In this document: in pieces, positions 10,130 through 18,886 of the stretch
Layout: every line of letters starts with the position of its first letter
How positions within the stretch are numbered: the stretch's first letter is position 1
Position numbers and translations under genes: made by a program
Notes under the pieces: model-generated
The model's input: the letters and a program-made list of their open reading frames with translations, nothing else
What the model was told of the DNA's origin: nothing
Database searches by the model: none
Assembly: GCA_030448225.1 (NCBI GenBank)
Contig: JAUJNJ010000011.1
Span: 1-59,129 of the forward strand
Direction: 5' to 3'
From: Phycisphaerae bacterium
Lineage (GTDB): Bacteria > Planctomycetota > Phycisphaerae > Tepidisphaerales > Tepidisphaeraceae
DNA length: 59,129 nt

Positions 10130-12864
10130 GGGGCCTCCGTTGTCGCCGGCGCGCCTGCCGGGGGCGTGGGGGCGGGCGTTCGTTGCGACGCCGGCCGAGG
10201 TTCCTGCGGCCGCTGCGGCTGCCGGCCGGTGGCGGGCCGCGTCGTCGCAACGTCGGTTTCGCCGGACTTGCGGACGATGTCGAGGAGCAGTTCGTGGGCC
10301 GCGCGGAACCGCGGGGCCTCTTCGAGCGACCGCACGATCTCCCGCCGCGCGTCGGCGAGCTTGCCGTCGGCGGCGAGTTGCTTGGCGAGTTCGTAGCGGT
10401 GCTGCGGCGCGTCGAGCGGGTCGAGCAGGAGCAGCGTGCGGTGCGCCTCGATTGCCGCGGCCCGGTCGCCCAGCGCCTCGGCGGCCCGCGCCAGCTCGCG
10501 GTGTGGCGCCGGCGCGAGCGGGTTGACGGCCAGCACCTGCTCGGCGCTGCGCGCACGGCCTTCCACTCCTTCGCCGCGGCCGCCAGTTCGACGAGGCGCA
10601 TCCGCGGCTCGACGGCCTCGGCGTTGAGCGCGACGTGCTTCGCCAGCATCTCGCGCTCGCCCTTCGTCTCCCCCAACTCGCGGTGCGCCGCCGCCAGCAG
10701 CAGCCACGGCCCGCCCGCGTCGCCGAAGCCGGGGTACAACTCGGCCGCCGCCTTCAGCGGTCGCTTCGCCTCCTCGAATTTGCGGCTCCGCGAGCAGCGC
10801 CCGGCCCTCGCCGAGCAGGCCCCAGAAGTTGGCGGGGTTCGCCTTGTTGAACGCCGCCATCGCCGCGCTACCGGCGTCGAGGTCGAGCTCCGGCTGTTTC
10901 AGGTCCGCTTCAGCAGCGGCTTCGGCCTTGCCGCGCAGCCAAGCGGCGAAGCTCTCGTCGAGCTTCTCGATCGGCTCGGTGTGGCGGGCGAGGGCCGCGT
11001 TGATCGGCACGTCCGCCCCCAGGTCCGCCAGGATCCGTTCCAGCGCGGCGGTGCCGAAGCGGTCGAGGACGTACTGCACGACCATCGACGACTCGTAGTA
11101 CGCGAACTGCAGGTGCATCGGCGTCGGCGGGTCGAGGAACGCACCGCTCAACTTGCTGACCGGCGTCGCCCCGCCCTTCAGGATCAGCTCGCGGTAGGCC
11201 GGGTTCATCGCTGGCCCCACGCGGGGTTCTCGATGCGCTCCTCGTGAACGCTGATCCCCTCGCTGAGCCAGCGGGGCATCTTGTTGTTCGTCTTGTGGAG
11301 CGTGACCGAGTGGCAGAACTCGTGCCAGAGCACCGCCTCCCAGTTCGACGCCCGCGCGCGCGCGAGGCGGGGCTGTTGACGGTGATGACCGGCCCGAAGC
11401 AGACGCCGAGGAACCCGTCGCCGCCGGGCAGGCCGAACGTGCGGATCGCGAAGTCCTTCTGCTGGGGGAAGATCTCGACGATCACCTTCCCCGGCATCGC
11501 CGCGTCGTACTTCCGGCCAAGTCGCTCCTTCGCGCGGGTCAACAGTCGCAGCACGCGCTGGCCGTAGACGTCGGCCTCCCGAACGTCCATGCGGACGATG
11601 AAGTCGCCGGTCTCGAGCGTGCGGAACTTGGAGAGGCTCTCGTTGAGGGTGACGAGGTTGTAGGCGAAGACGTTGTACTGGTCGTCCTCGAACACCTCGG
11701 CCGCTAGCCGCCCAGCCCTCCTCCTCGCGCCCGAGGCGGAGCAGGTCCTGGCAAAGCTGCGCCTTCGCGGGGCGATAGGCCGCGTCGAGCTTCAGGGCCT
11801 GCCGCTGGTAGGCCGCCCCCTCGGCGAAGCGGTACTTCTGCGACAGCTTCAGGCCGATGAGGTGATCGACCTCCGGGTTCGTCCTCCACCCCCTGCAGCG
11901 CCGCGCTGTCCGGTGGGCCTGCTCCGATTTCTTGTCGCCCGCGAGGTGGGCCATCACCGCGCGGTAGGCCCACGCGCGCGGGTGGCGCGGGTTGACCTGA
12001 AGGACCTCCTTCAGCGTCGACTCCGCCGCGGGATAATCCTCGCGGTCGATCGCGGCGTCGGCGCGGAAGAGGAGTCCATCGGGGTGGCGCGCGGGTTGAT
12101 TTCGAGCGCCTTGGCGAGCGCGGCGGCGGCGCGGCTCGGGGTCGTTCTCGTAGGCGCGGGCGAGGCCGACGTGGACGTCGGGGTTGCCGCCGTCGCGGCT
12201 TGGCCGCCTCGGCGAACGACTCGGCCGCCAAGCGCGAAGTCGAACTTCTCCAGCGCGAGGTCGCCGCTGGCGAGGTGCGGCTCGACCGACGCCGGGTCCG
12301 CCTTCTTCGCCGGGTCGAAGAACAGTTCCAGCACCTGCCGGGCGTCGGCGCCGCCGCGCCCTTGCCCGGCCGATCGCGACGCGGCTGTCGACGTCGCCGT
12401 AGCGCTTGGGCGCGTCGGCGGCCATCTCGCGGAGGTTGGCCAGCGCCTCCTCCGCCTCCTGCGGGCGGTCGATCGCGCGGTACACGTCGTGCCCGAGCAG
12501 CCACAGCGGCGCGCTGGGCGGGAACCGATCCAGCGCCTCGGCGAACGAGCCGATCGCCCGCCCGGCCTGACCGGTCACCAGTTCCGCCCGGATCTTGAGC
12601 AGGTGCCACCTCCTCGTCGGCTTGCTCGCCCGTCGTCGCCTCGACGCAGGCTTCGATGCATTCGGCGTACTTGCCCGAGTGGAACAGCTGCCGCGCTCGG
12701 CCAACTCTGCGGCCGAAGCCGGAGAGACGGCGACGACGGCACCGAATAGGAGGGTGAGGAAACAGGCGAGGCCGTAACGCCGCGCGGCCGTCGCGCCTGC
12801 TCGGGCCGGCGGACGCCCCCTCCAGCGCCGGACGGGCCGTCGGCGTGATGCGGAATTCCGGCAT
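10126..12864 (-). CDS. Exported TPR protein with gluzincin (peptidase MA-like) domain, frameshifted
   Basis: About 913 codons with several compensating frameshifts. The likely start is ATG 12864 (AGGA seven bases upstream); ATG 12885 is possible. The N-terminus reads through basic residues into a signal segment (YGLACFLTLLFGAVVAVSPASA). TPR repeats follow (for example HLLKIRAELVTGQAGRAIG). The middle holds a metallopeptidase motif HEFCH (WHEFCHSVTLHKTNNKMP) with the following WLSEGISVHEE, typical of peptidase MA-like gluzincins. More TPRs end in a Pro/Thr-rich tail. Frame changes are seen near 12,720, 12,600, 12,340, 12,200, 11,900, 11,700, 11,370, 11,210, 10,780 and 10,540. It heads the MoxR block and overlaps DUF4159. 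Substrate unknown. Confidence 0.7.
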
Positions 12865-13099
12865 GAGCGATCCTACGGGCGTCATGCGCGCATTTCCCGG
12901 TGCGCTTGGTGGCGGCCTCACGTCAGGGCCCGCGGGACGGCACGGTGGGGATTTGCGCCCCCCTCCCGCGTTCCGGCCGGACCGCGATGGTGTATCCGAA
13001 CGCCGGCGCCCGTGCCACGTCCGCGGTTCGTCCCGACCGCCGCCCGGCACGGGATCGATCGCCGGGCCCGACGAACGGGTCGCCGGTGTGCCTGGCCTG

Positions 13100-14047
13100 T
13101 CAGTCGTGCCGCGTCGCGCGGTCTCGCCACTGTGTAGCGGTGAGGGTGGTCTTTTGTTTGAACAGTCGTGAAAAGTATTGCTCGCTCTCGAACCCGCATC
13201 GGAACGCGACCTCCTTCACCGACAACTGCGTGTCGGCCAGGAGCGTCCGGGCGCGGGCGATGCGGAGTTGCAGTCGGTACTGGTGCGGGCTCAGGCCGGT
13301 GTGCTGCGTGAACATGCGGCGGAACCACGTGTAGCTGACGTTCAGGCTGTCGGCGAGCTTCTCCAGGTCGAGGTCGTCGCCGCTCACCGGGTCGTTCATG
13401 AGTCGCATCGCCTCGCGGATCGCGATCGCCACGTTCTGGTCGGTGTCCTGCCCCGGCTGCTGCGCGGAGAACAGCAGCGACATCACGTAAGTCGTTAGCC
13501 CCGCCATCACCTGCTGGAGCGCCGGGTGGTTGGCATGGATGGCGGCGATGAGGGAGTTGAACGCGTTGAGGAGCAGGTCCTCCTCCCGCCGGGCCCGGAG
13601 CACGGGCTTCAGCGGCGAGAAGAACCCGCCCTTCACCCACGCGCGAGGCGTAGCGCCGTCGAACCCGATCCAGTGCTCGTGCCATCCGATCGCGGGGTCC
13701 GGCCGGTACCGGTGCCGCACGCCGGGGTAGAGCAGGATCACCGTCCCGGGCGTGATCTGCCACGACCGCCGTCCCACTTCCAGCAGTCCCTGCCCGGCAG
13801 AGATGTAGACGACCTGATACTCCTGAAGGACCCGCCCCTTGCGCCAGTCGAAGTCGTGCGTGCCCGGGTGCCCGCGCGGCGGGTACCCGGCGTTGGGCGG
13901 GATGCGCGACTCGCCGGCCGTCGTCAGGTACAAGCCCCAACGCTTGTCGCGAGGCCCCGCGGGAAAGTAGCGGTAGAACGAGTGCAATTCGTGCTTCACG
14001 ACCTCCTCCTGCCGCGCGAGTGACGGCCGTAATTCGATGCGCGTCAA
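13100..14047 (-). CDS. AraC-family regulator with cupin sensor domain
   Basis: 315 residues if started at TTG 14047; a GTG about 15 codons in (VVKHELHSFYRYF) is an equally good start. The N-terminal cupin-type arm (QVVYISAGQGLLEVG; TPGTVILLYPGVRH) should bind a sugar. The C-terminal 100 residues contain two helix-turn-helix motifs (LEKLADSLNVSYTWFRRMF and VKEVAFRCGFESEQYFSRLF). It is divergent from the isomerase-symporter pair, so it probably controls those genes from the 200-bp gap between them. Confidence 0.88.
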   Translation of the reverse strand: MTRIELRPSLARQEEVVKHELHSFYRYFPAGPRDKRWGLYLTTAGESRIPPNAGYPPRGHPGTHDFDWRKGRVLQEYQVVYISAGQGLLEVGRRSWQITPGTVILLYPGVRHRYRPDPAIGWHEHWIGFDGATPRAWVKGGFFSPLKPVLRARREEDLLLNAFNSLIAAIHANHPALQQVMAGLTTYVMSLLFSAQQPGQDTDQNVAIAIREAMRLMNDPVSGDDLDLEKLADSLNVSYTWFRRMFTQHTGLSPHQYRLQLRIARARTLLADTQLSVKEVAFRCGFESEQYFSRLFKQKTTLTATQWRDRATRHD

Positions 14048-14248
14048 AACATCCGGACATCACGGCCGCCCGGTCGCGCGCGCGCTCGGGGGCGTTGATT
14101 CCTGGAAAGCGTTCCCGCGACCATGACGCCCATCGCCAGCCTGTGTCAAATTGTACAACACGAAGGTCAGTCCGTGCATTCCCGCTCTCCCGGGCGAAGC
14201 GTACAGTCGTCGGTAGCATCGCAGTTCTCTCCGTGGCGGAGCGAGGTC

Positions 14249-15697
14249 ATGTCGTCGGTGGCGTCAAACAACTTCCCCCTCCGCGTCGGCCTGTTCGGCA
14301 TCGGGCTCGACGCGTACTGGCCGCAGTTCCCGGGGCTGCGCCAGCGGCTCGAGGGGTACATGCGCGTGGTGGCGGAGAAGTTGCGCCGGCCCGGCGTCGA
14401 GGTGGTCGACCTAGGCCTGATCGACACCCCGGAGAAGGCCGCCGACGCCGGCCACGCGTTCCGCCGCGCGGACGTGGACCTGATCTTTCTGCACGTCACG
14501 ACCTACGCCCTCTCCTCGACCGTGCTGCCGGTCGTCCGGCGGGCGAAGGTGCCGGTGATCATCCTGAACCTCTCGCCCGCGCCGGCGATCGACTACGCGG
14601 CGTTCAACGCGATGGGCGACCGCACGCGGATGACCGGCGAGTGGCTCGCCCACTGCGGCGCCTGCCCGGTGCCGGAGATCGCCAACGTCTTCAACCGCTG
14701 CCGCATCCCGTTCCACCAGGTCACCGGCCTGCTCGGCGACGACCCCGCCTGCTGGGACGAGGTGGCCGACTGGGTCGACGCCGCCCGCGTCGCGTCGGTC
14801 ATGGAGCACAACCGCCTCGGCGTGATGGGCCACTACTACGGCGGGATGCTCGACATCTACTCCGACCTCACGCAGCAGGTCGCCCACTTCGGCGGGCACG
14901 TGGAGGTCGTGGAGGTCGACGAGTTGGCGGCGCTGCGGCAGGAGGTGTCGGCGGCGGAGATCGTGGGCCGCGTCGCCCTGTTCCGCGAGGCGTTCGACGT
15001 GCAGCGCGACTGCCCGCCCGACGAACTGGCGCGGGCCGCCCGCACGTCGGTGGCGCTCGACCGCCTCGTCGCGGCGCACCGCCTGGGGTCGATGGCCTAC
15101 TATTACATGGGCGTCGGCAACCCCGCGAACGAGGACGCGATCAGCTCGATCATCCTCGGGAACAGCCTGCTCACCGCCCGCAACCTGCCGGTCGCCGGCG
15201 AACTCGAGATCAAGAACGCGCAGGCGATGAAGATCCTCGACGCGTTCGGCGTCGGCGGGTCGTTCACCGAGTATTACGCGATGGACTTTGCCGACGACGT
15301 CGTCCTCATGGGCCACGACGGCCCCGGCCACATCGCGATCGCGCAGGGCAAGACGAAGGTCCGCCCGCTGCGCGTCTACCACGGCAAGGTCGGCCGCGGG
15401 CTGTCGGTCGAGATGTCGGTCCGCCACGGGCCGGTCACGCTGCTGTCGGTCGTGCAGACGGTCGACGGGCGGCTCAAGTTGCTCGTCGCCGAGGGCCGGA
15501 GTGAGCCGGGGCCGATCCTGGAGATCGGCAACACGAACAGTCGCTACCGCTTCCCGAGCGGCGCCCGCCGGTTCGTCAACGACTGGAACGCGCAGGGCCC
15601 GGCGCACCACTGTGCGGTGGGCGTCGGCCACGTCGGGTCGAAGCTGGACAAGCTCGGACAACTGCTCGGGATGGACGTCGTGCACGTCGGCAGGTGA
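14249..15697 (+). CDS. L-fucose/L-arabinose isomerase-family protein
   Basis: 482 residues from ATG 14249, preceded by GGAGCGAGGTC. The fold is that of the AraA/FucI superfamily: an N-terminal Rossmann-like domain (LRVGLFGIGLDAYWPQFPGL), a middle domain with VMGHYYGGMLDIYSD, and a catalytic C-terminal part with candidate Mn-ligand residues in GELEIKNAQ, LMGHDGPGH and GVGHVGSK. These enzymes interconvert aldoses and ketoses such as L-arabinose/L-ribulose or L-fucose/L-fuculose; the exact substrate cannot be read. It overlaps nothing and is followed at 75 bp by a RhaT-like symporter, so a deoxysugar or pentose is likely. Confidence 0.82.
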   Translation: MSSVASNNFPLRVGLFGIGLDAYWPQFPGLRQRLEGYMRVVAEKLRRPGVEVVDLGLIDTPEKAADAGHAFRRADVDLIFLHVTTYALSSTVLPVVRRAKVPVIILNLSPAPAIDYAAFNAMGDRTRMTGEWLAHCGACPVPEIANVFNRCRIPFHQVTGLLGDDPACWDEVADWVDAARVASVMEHNRLGVMGHYYGGMLDIYSDLTQQVAHFGGHVEVVEVDELAALRQEVSAAEIVGRVALFREAFDVQRDCPPDELARAARTSVALDRLVAAHRLGSMAYYYMGVGNPANEDAISSIILGNSLLTARNLPVAGELEIKNAQAMKILDAFGVGGSFTEYYAMDFADDVVLMGHDGPGHIAIAQGKTKVRPLRVYHGKVGRGLSVEMSVRHGPVTLLSVVQTVDGRLKLLVAEGRSEPGPILEIGNTNSRYRFPSGARRFVNDWNAQGPAHHCAVGVGHVGSKLDKLGQLLGMDVVHVGR

Positions 15698-15771
15698 GCG
15701 AGGAGCGCGGCACGCGGGTGCCCGCGCGGTGTGAGACGAGAGGCCCGCGCGGCGCGCGGGCGAGATCACGT

Positions 15772-17271
15772 ATGGGTGCCAACCCGACCTTCGGCCTGAT
15801 CCTCCACGCGGTCGGCGGCCTCGCCGCGGCCAGCTTCTACATTCCCTACAAGGGCGTGCGGCGGTGGCCGTGGGAGGTCTACTGGCTCGTCGGCGGGTTC
15901 TTCAGTTGGATCGTCGCGCCCTGGGCGTTCGCGCTGCTGATCCTCCCGCGCACGCCGCAGATCCTTGCCGCCGCCGACGGCTCGTCGCTGTTCTGGACGT
16001 TCTTCTTCGGCGTCGCCTGGGGCGTGGGCGGGCTGACGTTCGGCCTGACGATGCGCTACCTCGGCATCGCCCTGGGGTACGCGATCGCGCTGGGCCTGTG
16101 CGCGGCGTTCGGCACGCTCGTGCCGCCGCTGTTCGCCGGCGACTTCGGCCAGCTCCTGGCGACGCGCTCCGGGATCGTCGTGCTGCTCGGCGTGGGCGTC
16201 TGCCTCGTCGGCATCGCCGTCAGCGGCGGCGCGGGCATCCGCAAGGAACGCGAGCTGTCGGACGAGCAGAAGCGGGCGAGCGTGACGGAGTTCAACTTCC
16301 CCAAGGGGATCCTCGTCGCACTGCTGTGCGGAGTGATGAGCGCGTCGATGGCATATGGCTTCGCCGCCGGCAAGCCGATCGCCGACGCGGCGCTCGCGGC
16401 GGGCGCGCCCCCGCTGTGGCAGAACCTGCCGGTGCTGGTCGTCATCCTGCTCGGCGGGTTCGCGACCAACGCGGCGTGGTGCCTGATGCTCGGCCTGCGC
16501 AAGCGCTCGCTCGGCCACCTGCTCGGCCGGCCGATCGAGCAGCAGCAACCGATCGAGCGGCAAACGGTTGCCTCCGACGGACGCGCCGATCAGTTCGCCG
16601 ACGACCGCTCGACGCGTCACTCCGACGACGGCGGCACGGCCACCGCCGCGCCCGCTCGCGTCGCGCCTGCTCGGGCGGTGCCGGCCGCGGCCGTTGCGAC
16701 GCCGGTGCTGACGAACTACCTGCTCTGCGCGGCGGCGGGGCTGACGTGGTACCTGCAGTTCTTCTTCTACAGCATGGGCACCACGAAGATGGGGCGCTAC
16801 GAGTTCTCGAGTTGGTCGCTGCACATGGCGACGATCATCATCTTCAGCACCGTCTGGGGCCTCCTCCTCCGCGAGTGGCGCGGCACGAGTGCCAGAACGC
16901 ACGCCCTGATCGTCGGCGGGCTGGCGATCCTGATCCTCTCGATGATCGTCGTCGGCTACGGCAACTACCTCGGCGGGCCCCAGCAGGGCGAAGCGGCCCG
17001 ATCGCCGGAGAGAGCCACTCCCCGCCTCGGCGACGACACGCCCCGACAGGCCGCAACGCTGGCTTCAGCAGCGAAGGGCGGCGGGCGTAATTTGTGGTAC
17101 GTCGGGGGTCCGGCTTTTGCAGTTCTTAATAATGCAGTTGCGAAGGCGTGGACGCTCGGCGCTGCCGTGCGGCGTTCGTCCGACCGGCAGTACGAGCCCG
17201 ACACGCATGCTTTTCTATTGGGACGCGGCGTACTGGCCAACTTAGACCGGATCCCGAAGCCTCAGCGATGA
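15772..17271 (+). CDS. rhaT: RhaT-like L-rhamnose/H+ symporter with loop insert and long C-terminal tail
   Basis: About 499 residues from ATG 15772; an upstream extension overlapping the isomerase was rejected. Ten hydrophobic segments follow the RhaT pattern: GLILHAVGGLAAASFYIPYK at the start, WEVYWLVGGFFSWIVAPW, GVAWGVGGLTFGLTMRYLG, and near the end WYLQFFFYSMGTTKMG and IVVGYGNYLGGP. Two oddities: a 55-residue polar Ala/Arg/Pro insert between helices (roughly 16,545-16,700), and about 95 residues past the usual end at YGNYLGGP with no membrane character. The tail may result from a frameshift that hides the true stop. Likely a proton-coupled deoxysugar importer cotranscribed with the isomerase. 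Confidence 0.8.
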   Translation: MGANPTFGLILHAVGGLAAASFYIPYKGVRRWPWEVYWLVGGFFSWIVAPWAFALLILPRTPQILAAADGSSLFWTFFFGVAWGVGGLTFGLTMRYLGIALGYAIALGLCAAFGTLVPPLFAGDFGQLLATRSGIVVLLGVGVCLVGIAVSGGAGIRKERELSDEQKRASVTEFNFPKGILVALLCGVMSASMAYGFAAGKPIADAALAAGAPPLWQNLPVLVVILLGGFATNAAWCLMLGLRKRSLGHLLGRPIEQQQPIERQTVASDGRADQFADDRSTRHSDDGGTATAAPARVAPARAVPAAAVATPVLTNYLLCAAAGLTWYLQFFFYSMGTTKMGRYEFSSWSLHMATIIIFSTVWGLLLREWRGTSARTHALIVGGLAILILSMIVVGYGNYLGGPQQGEAARSPERATPRLGDDTPRQAATLASAAKGGGRNLWYVGGPAFAVLNNAVAKAWTLGAAVRRSSDRQYEPDTHAFLLGRGVLANLDRIPKPQR

Positions 17272-17395
17272 TCTCGTCCGGTCGCGTGAGCGCATTGTTG
17301 ATCCATCGTCGGCGACGCACGTCGCGGCGAGTCCTACAGCCATGAGGAATACAAAGATGAACAGTCACTTTCCGCATTTTACCGTGGAGGCTCAG

Positions 17396-18291
17396 ATGTC
17401 GACCGTATGTCGTGTTCGTGGGGAACGTAACAGGGGATTCACGCTCGTCGAGCTGCTCGTGGTCATCGGGATCATCGCGCTGCTGATCTCGATCCTCCTG
17501 CCGGCCCTGAACAAGCGCGGCAGCAGGCGAAGCAGGTTCAGTGCCTGTCGAATTTGCGGCAGGTGGGCGTCGCGACCGTCGCGTACACCAGCCGCGAACA
17601 AGCAGTCGATCATCCCGACGATCATCTGGGGCCCGGGCACCAAGGACGACAGCTGGGCGATCCTGCTCGTCGCCAACGGCTACCTGCCGGACCCGAACGT
17701 GCAGGAGCGGGCCGAGGGTGCCGCGACCGGCAACGTGCTGATGTGTCCGGAGTCAAGGACATCCTGATCGCGACGAACATCCCGGGGCTGCCGCAGCAAC
17801 CGTCGGCCGTCGATGGGTTCGAGCGCCGCAAGTCGACCCACATCAAGCCGGGGCTGATCGTCGACTACGGGTACGGCATCAACGGCGCGACGTTCCTCGA
17901 GACGCAGATCGCGGCGTCGAACCCGGCCTACACCGTGGCCTCGACGTCGATCTCGACCGCCGGCGCGAGGGACGTGCCGCTGAAGAAGATCACCGCGCTG
18001 CGCCGGGCGTCCGACTTCGTGTTGATCTACGACGGCGTGGCGTGGAACCCGATGGTCCAGCGGCGGCGGATCTCGGGCGGCCGCCACGGCTCCCAGTTCA
18101 CCGGCGACCGGACGGCGGACCCGGCGTGGTGGAACACGTACGGCACCACGCACGTGCGGTCTGGTGAGGGGCACGCCGCCTCCGTACCGAGGGCAGAACT
18201 GCCCGCGACAGAGGCGCAGGTGACGGGCACCAAGGCACAGATGCGGAACGGCCCGACGAACAATCACCTCTTCAGCACGCGGCAGCTGTAA
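17396..18291 (+). CDS. Type II pseudopilin-like protein (prepilin N-terminal methylation site), frameshifted
   Basis: ATG 17396 has GGAGG six bases upstream and is preferred over ATG 17342/17357. The N-terminus carries the prepilin signal RGFTLVELLVVIG with a hydrophobic helix to LLPALNKA, then RQQAKQVQCLSNLRQVG in a shifted frame. Frame changes at about 17,514, 17,593, 17,750 and 18,150 restore typical text (VNGYLPDP-like, MCPES, RISGGRHGSQF, a DGHA motif ending HLFSTRQL). This is the planctomycete DUF1559/H-x9-DG-like pseudopilin type, of which these bacteria have many copies. Its role in a secretion or pilus-like apparatus is inferred. A terminator-like hairpin follows. Confidence 0.75.
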
Positions 18292-18312
18292 ATCGAATTT
18301 GACGCAGGAGCA

Positions 18313-18347
18313 CGGGGCGGATGTGACGACACGCGGCATCCGCCCCG
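18313..18347 (+). terminator. Terminator-like hairpin after the pseudopilin gene
   Basis: A perfect 11-bp stem, cggggcggatg (18313-18323) with catccgccccg (18337-18347), separated by a 13-nt loop. It lies 22 bp after the stop codon. There is no clear T-run. Confidence 0.55.
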
Positions 18348-18453
18348 CGGCTCATTTCGCCTCGCGCGACTTTGTCATCACGACAAGCCCTTGGAACGCC
18401 CACGAATTGACCAAAATGGTTCCGCCTAATGCGGGACGCGGAAGGAGATCGCA

Positions 18454-18597
18454 ATGACGATCCACAGAGTCCTGACGGCTGTCCTGCTGGCCCTCCCGCT
18501 GTGGGTGGGCGCCGCCGGCTGCGACGACGACCTGCCCCCGCCGCCGCCAGCAACCTCGCCGAGCGACGACATTACGAAGCCGCCTACGGGGATGTAG
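18454..18597 (+). CDS. Small lipoprotein, 47 residues
   Basis: ATG 18454 is preceded by a strong AAGGAGATCGCA ribosome-binding site. The product begins MTIHRVLTAVLLALPLW, with a lipobox-like VGAAGC at residues 18-23, and continues with an Asp- and Pro-rich mature part (CDDDLPPPPP) to DDITKPPTGM. It therefore looks like a 25-residue mature lipoprotein. A hairpin terminator lies 50 bp after the stop, so the gene seems to be a separate unit with the pseudopilin gene upstream. Such short lipoproteins commonly follow DUF1559-type pseudopilins in planctomycetes. Function unknown. Confidence 0.7.
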   Translation: MTIHRVLTAVLLALPLWVGAAGCDDDLPPPPPATSPSDDITKPPTGM

Positions 18598-18647
18598 GAG
18601 CTGCCCGCCCGGCGCGCGTGCTCGATCACATCCAACCCGAACGCCAA

Positions 18648-18679
18648 GAGAGGGCGGGCACCGCGGTGTCCGCCCTCTC
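18648..18679 (+). terminator. Intrinsic terminator after the small lipoprotein
   Basis: gagagggcgg (18648-18657) pairs perfectly with ccgccctctc (18670-18679). The 12-nt loop contains a small palindrome (caccgcggtg). It is followed by TCATTGTT. Confidence 0.65.
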
Positions 18680-18886
18680 TCATTGTTCCGGTCGCCTTCG
18701 GCGTCGCTCGGTTGGGCCATCGACTGCGGGTGTGGCTCAATTGCCCGACGGAACAGACGTGTCAATTCATGTCGACGCCACTTGGAAGCGACCCACCGAC
18801 CCGCCGGGACACCGTCCGACCGTCACCGGCACGAACACCCTGGGCGCGAAACCTTCGGTCGGCGGACTTCTGATTCATCGGCGGTG

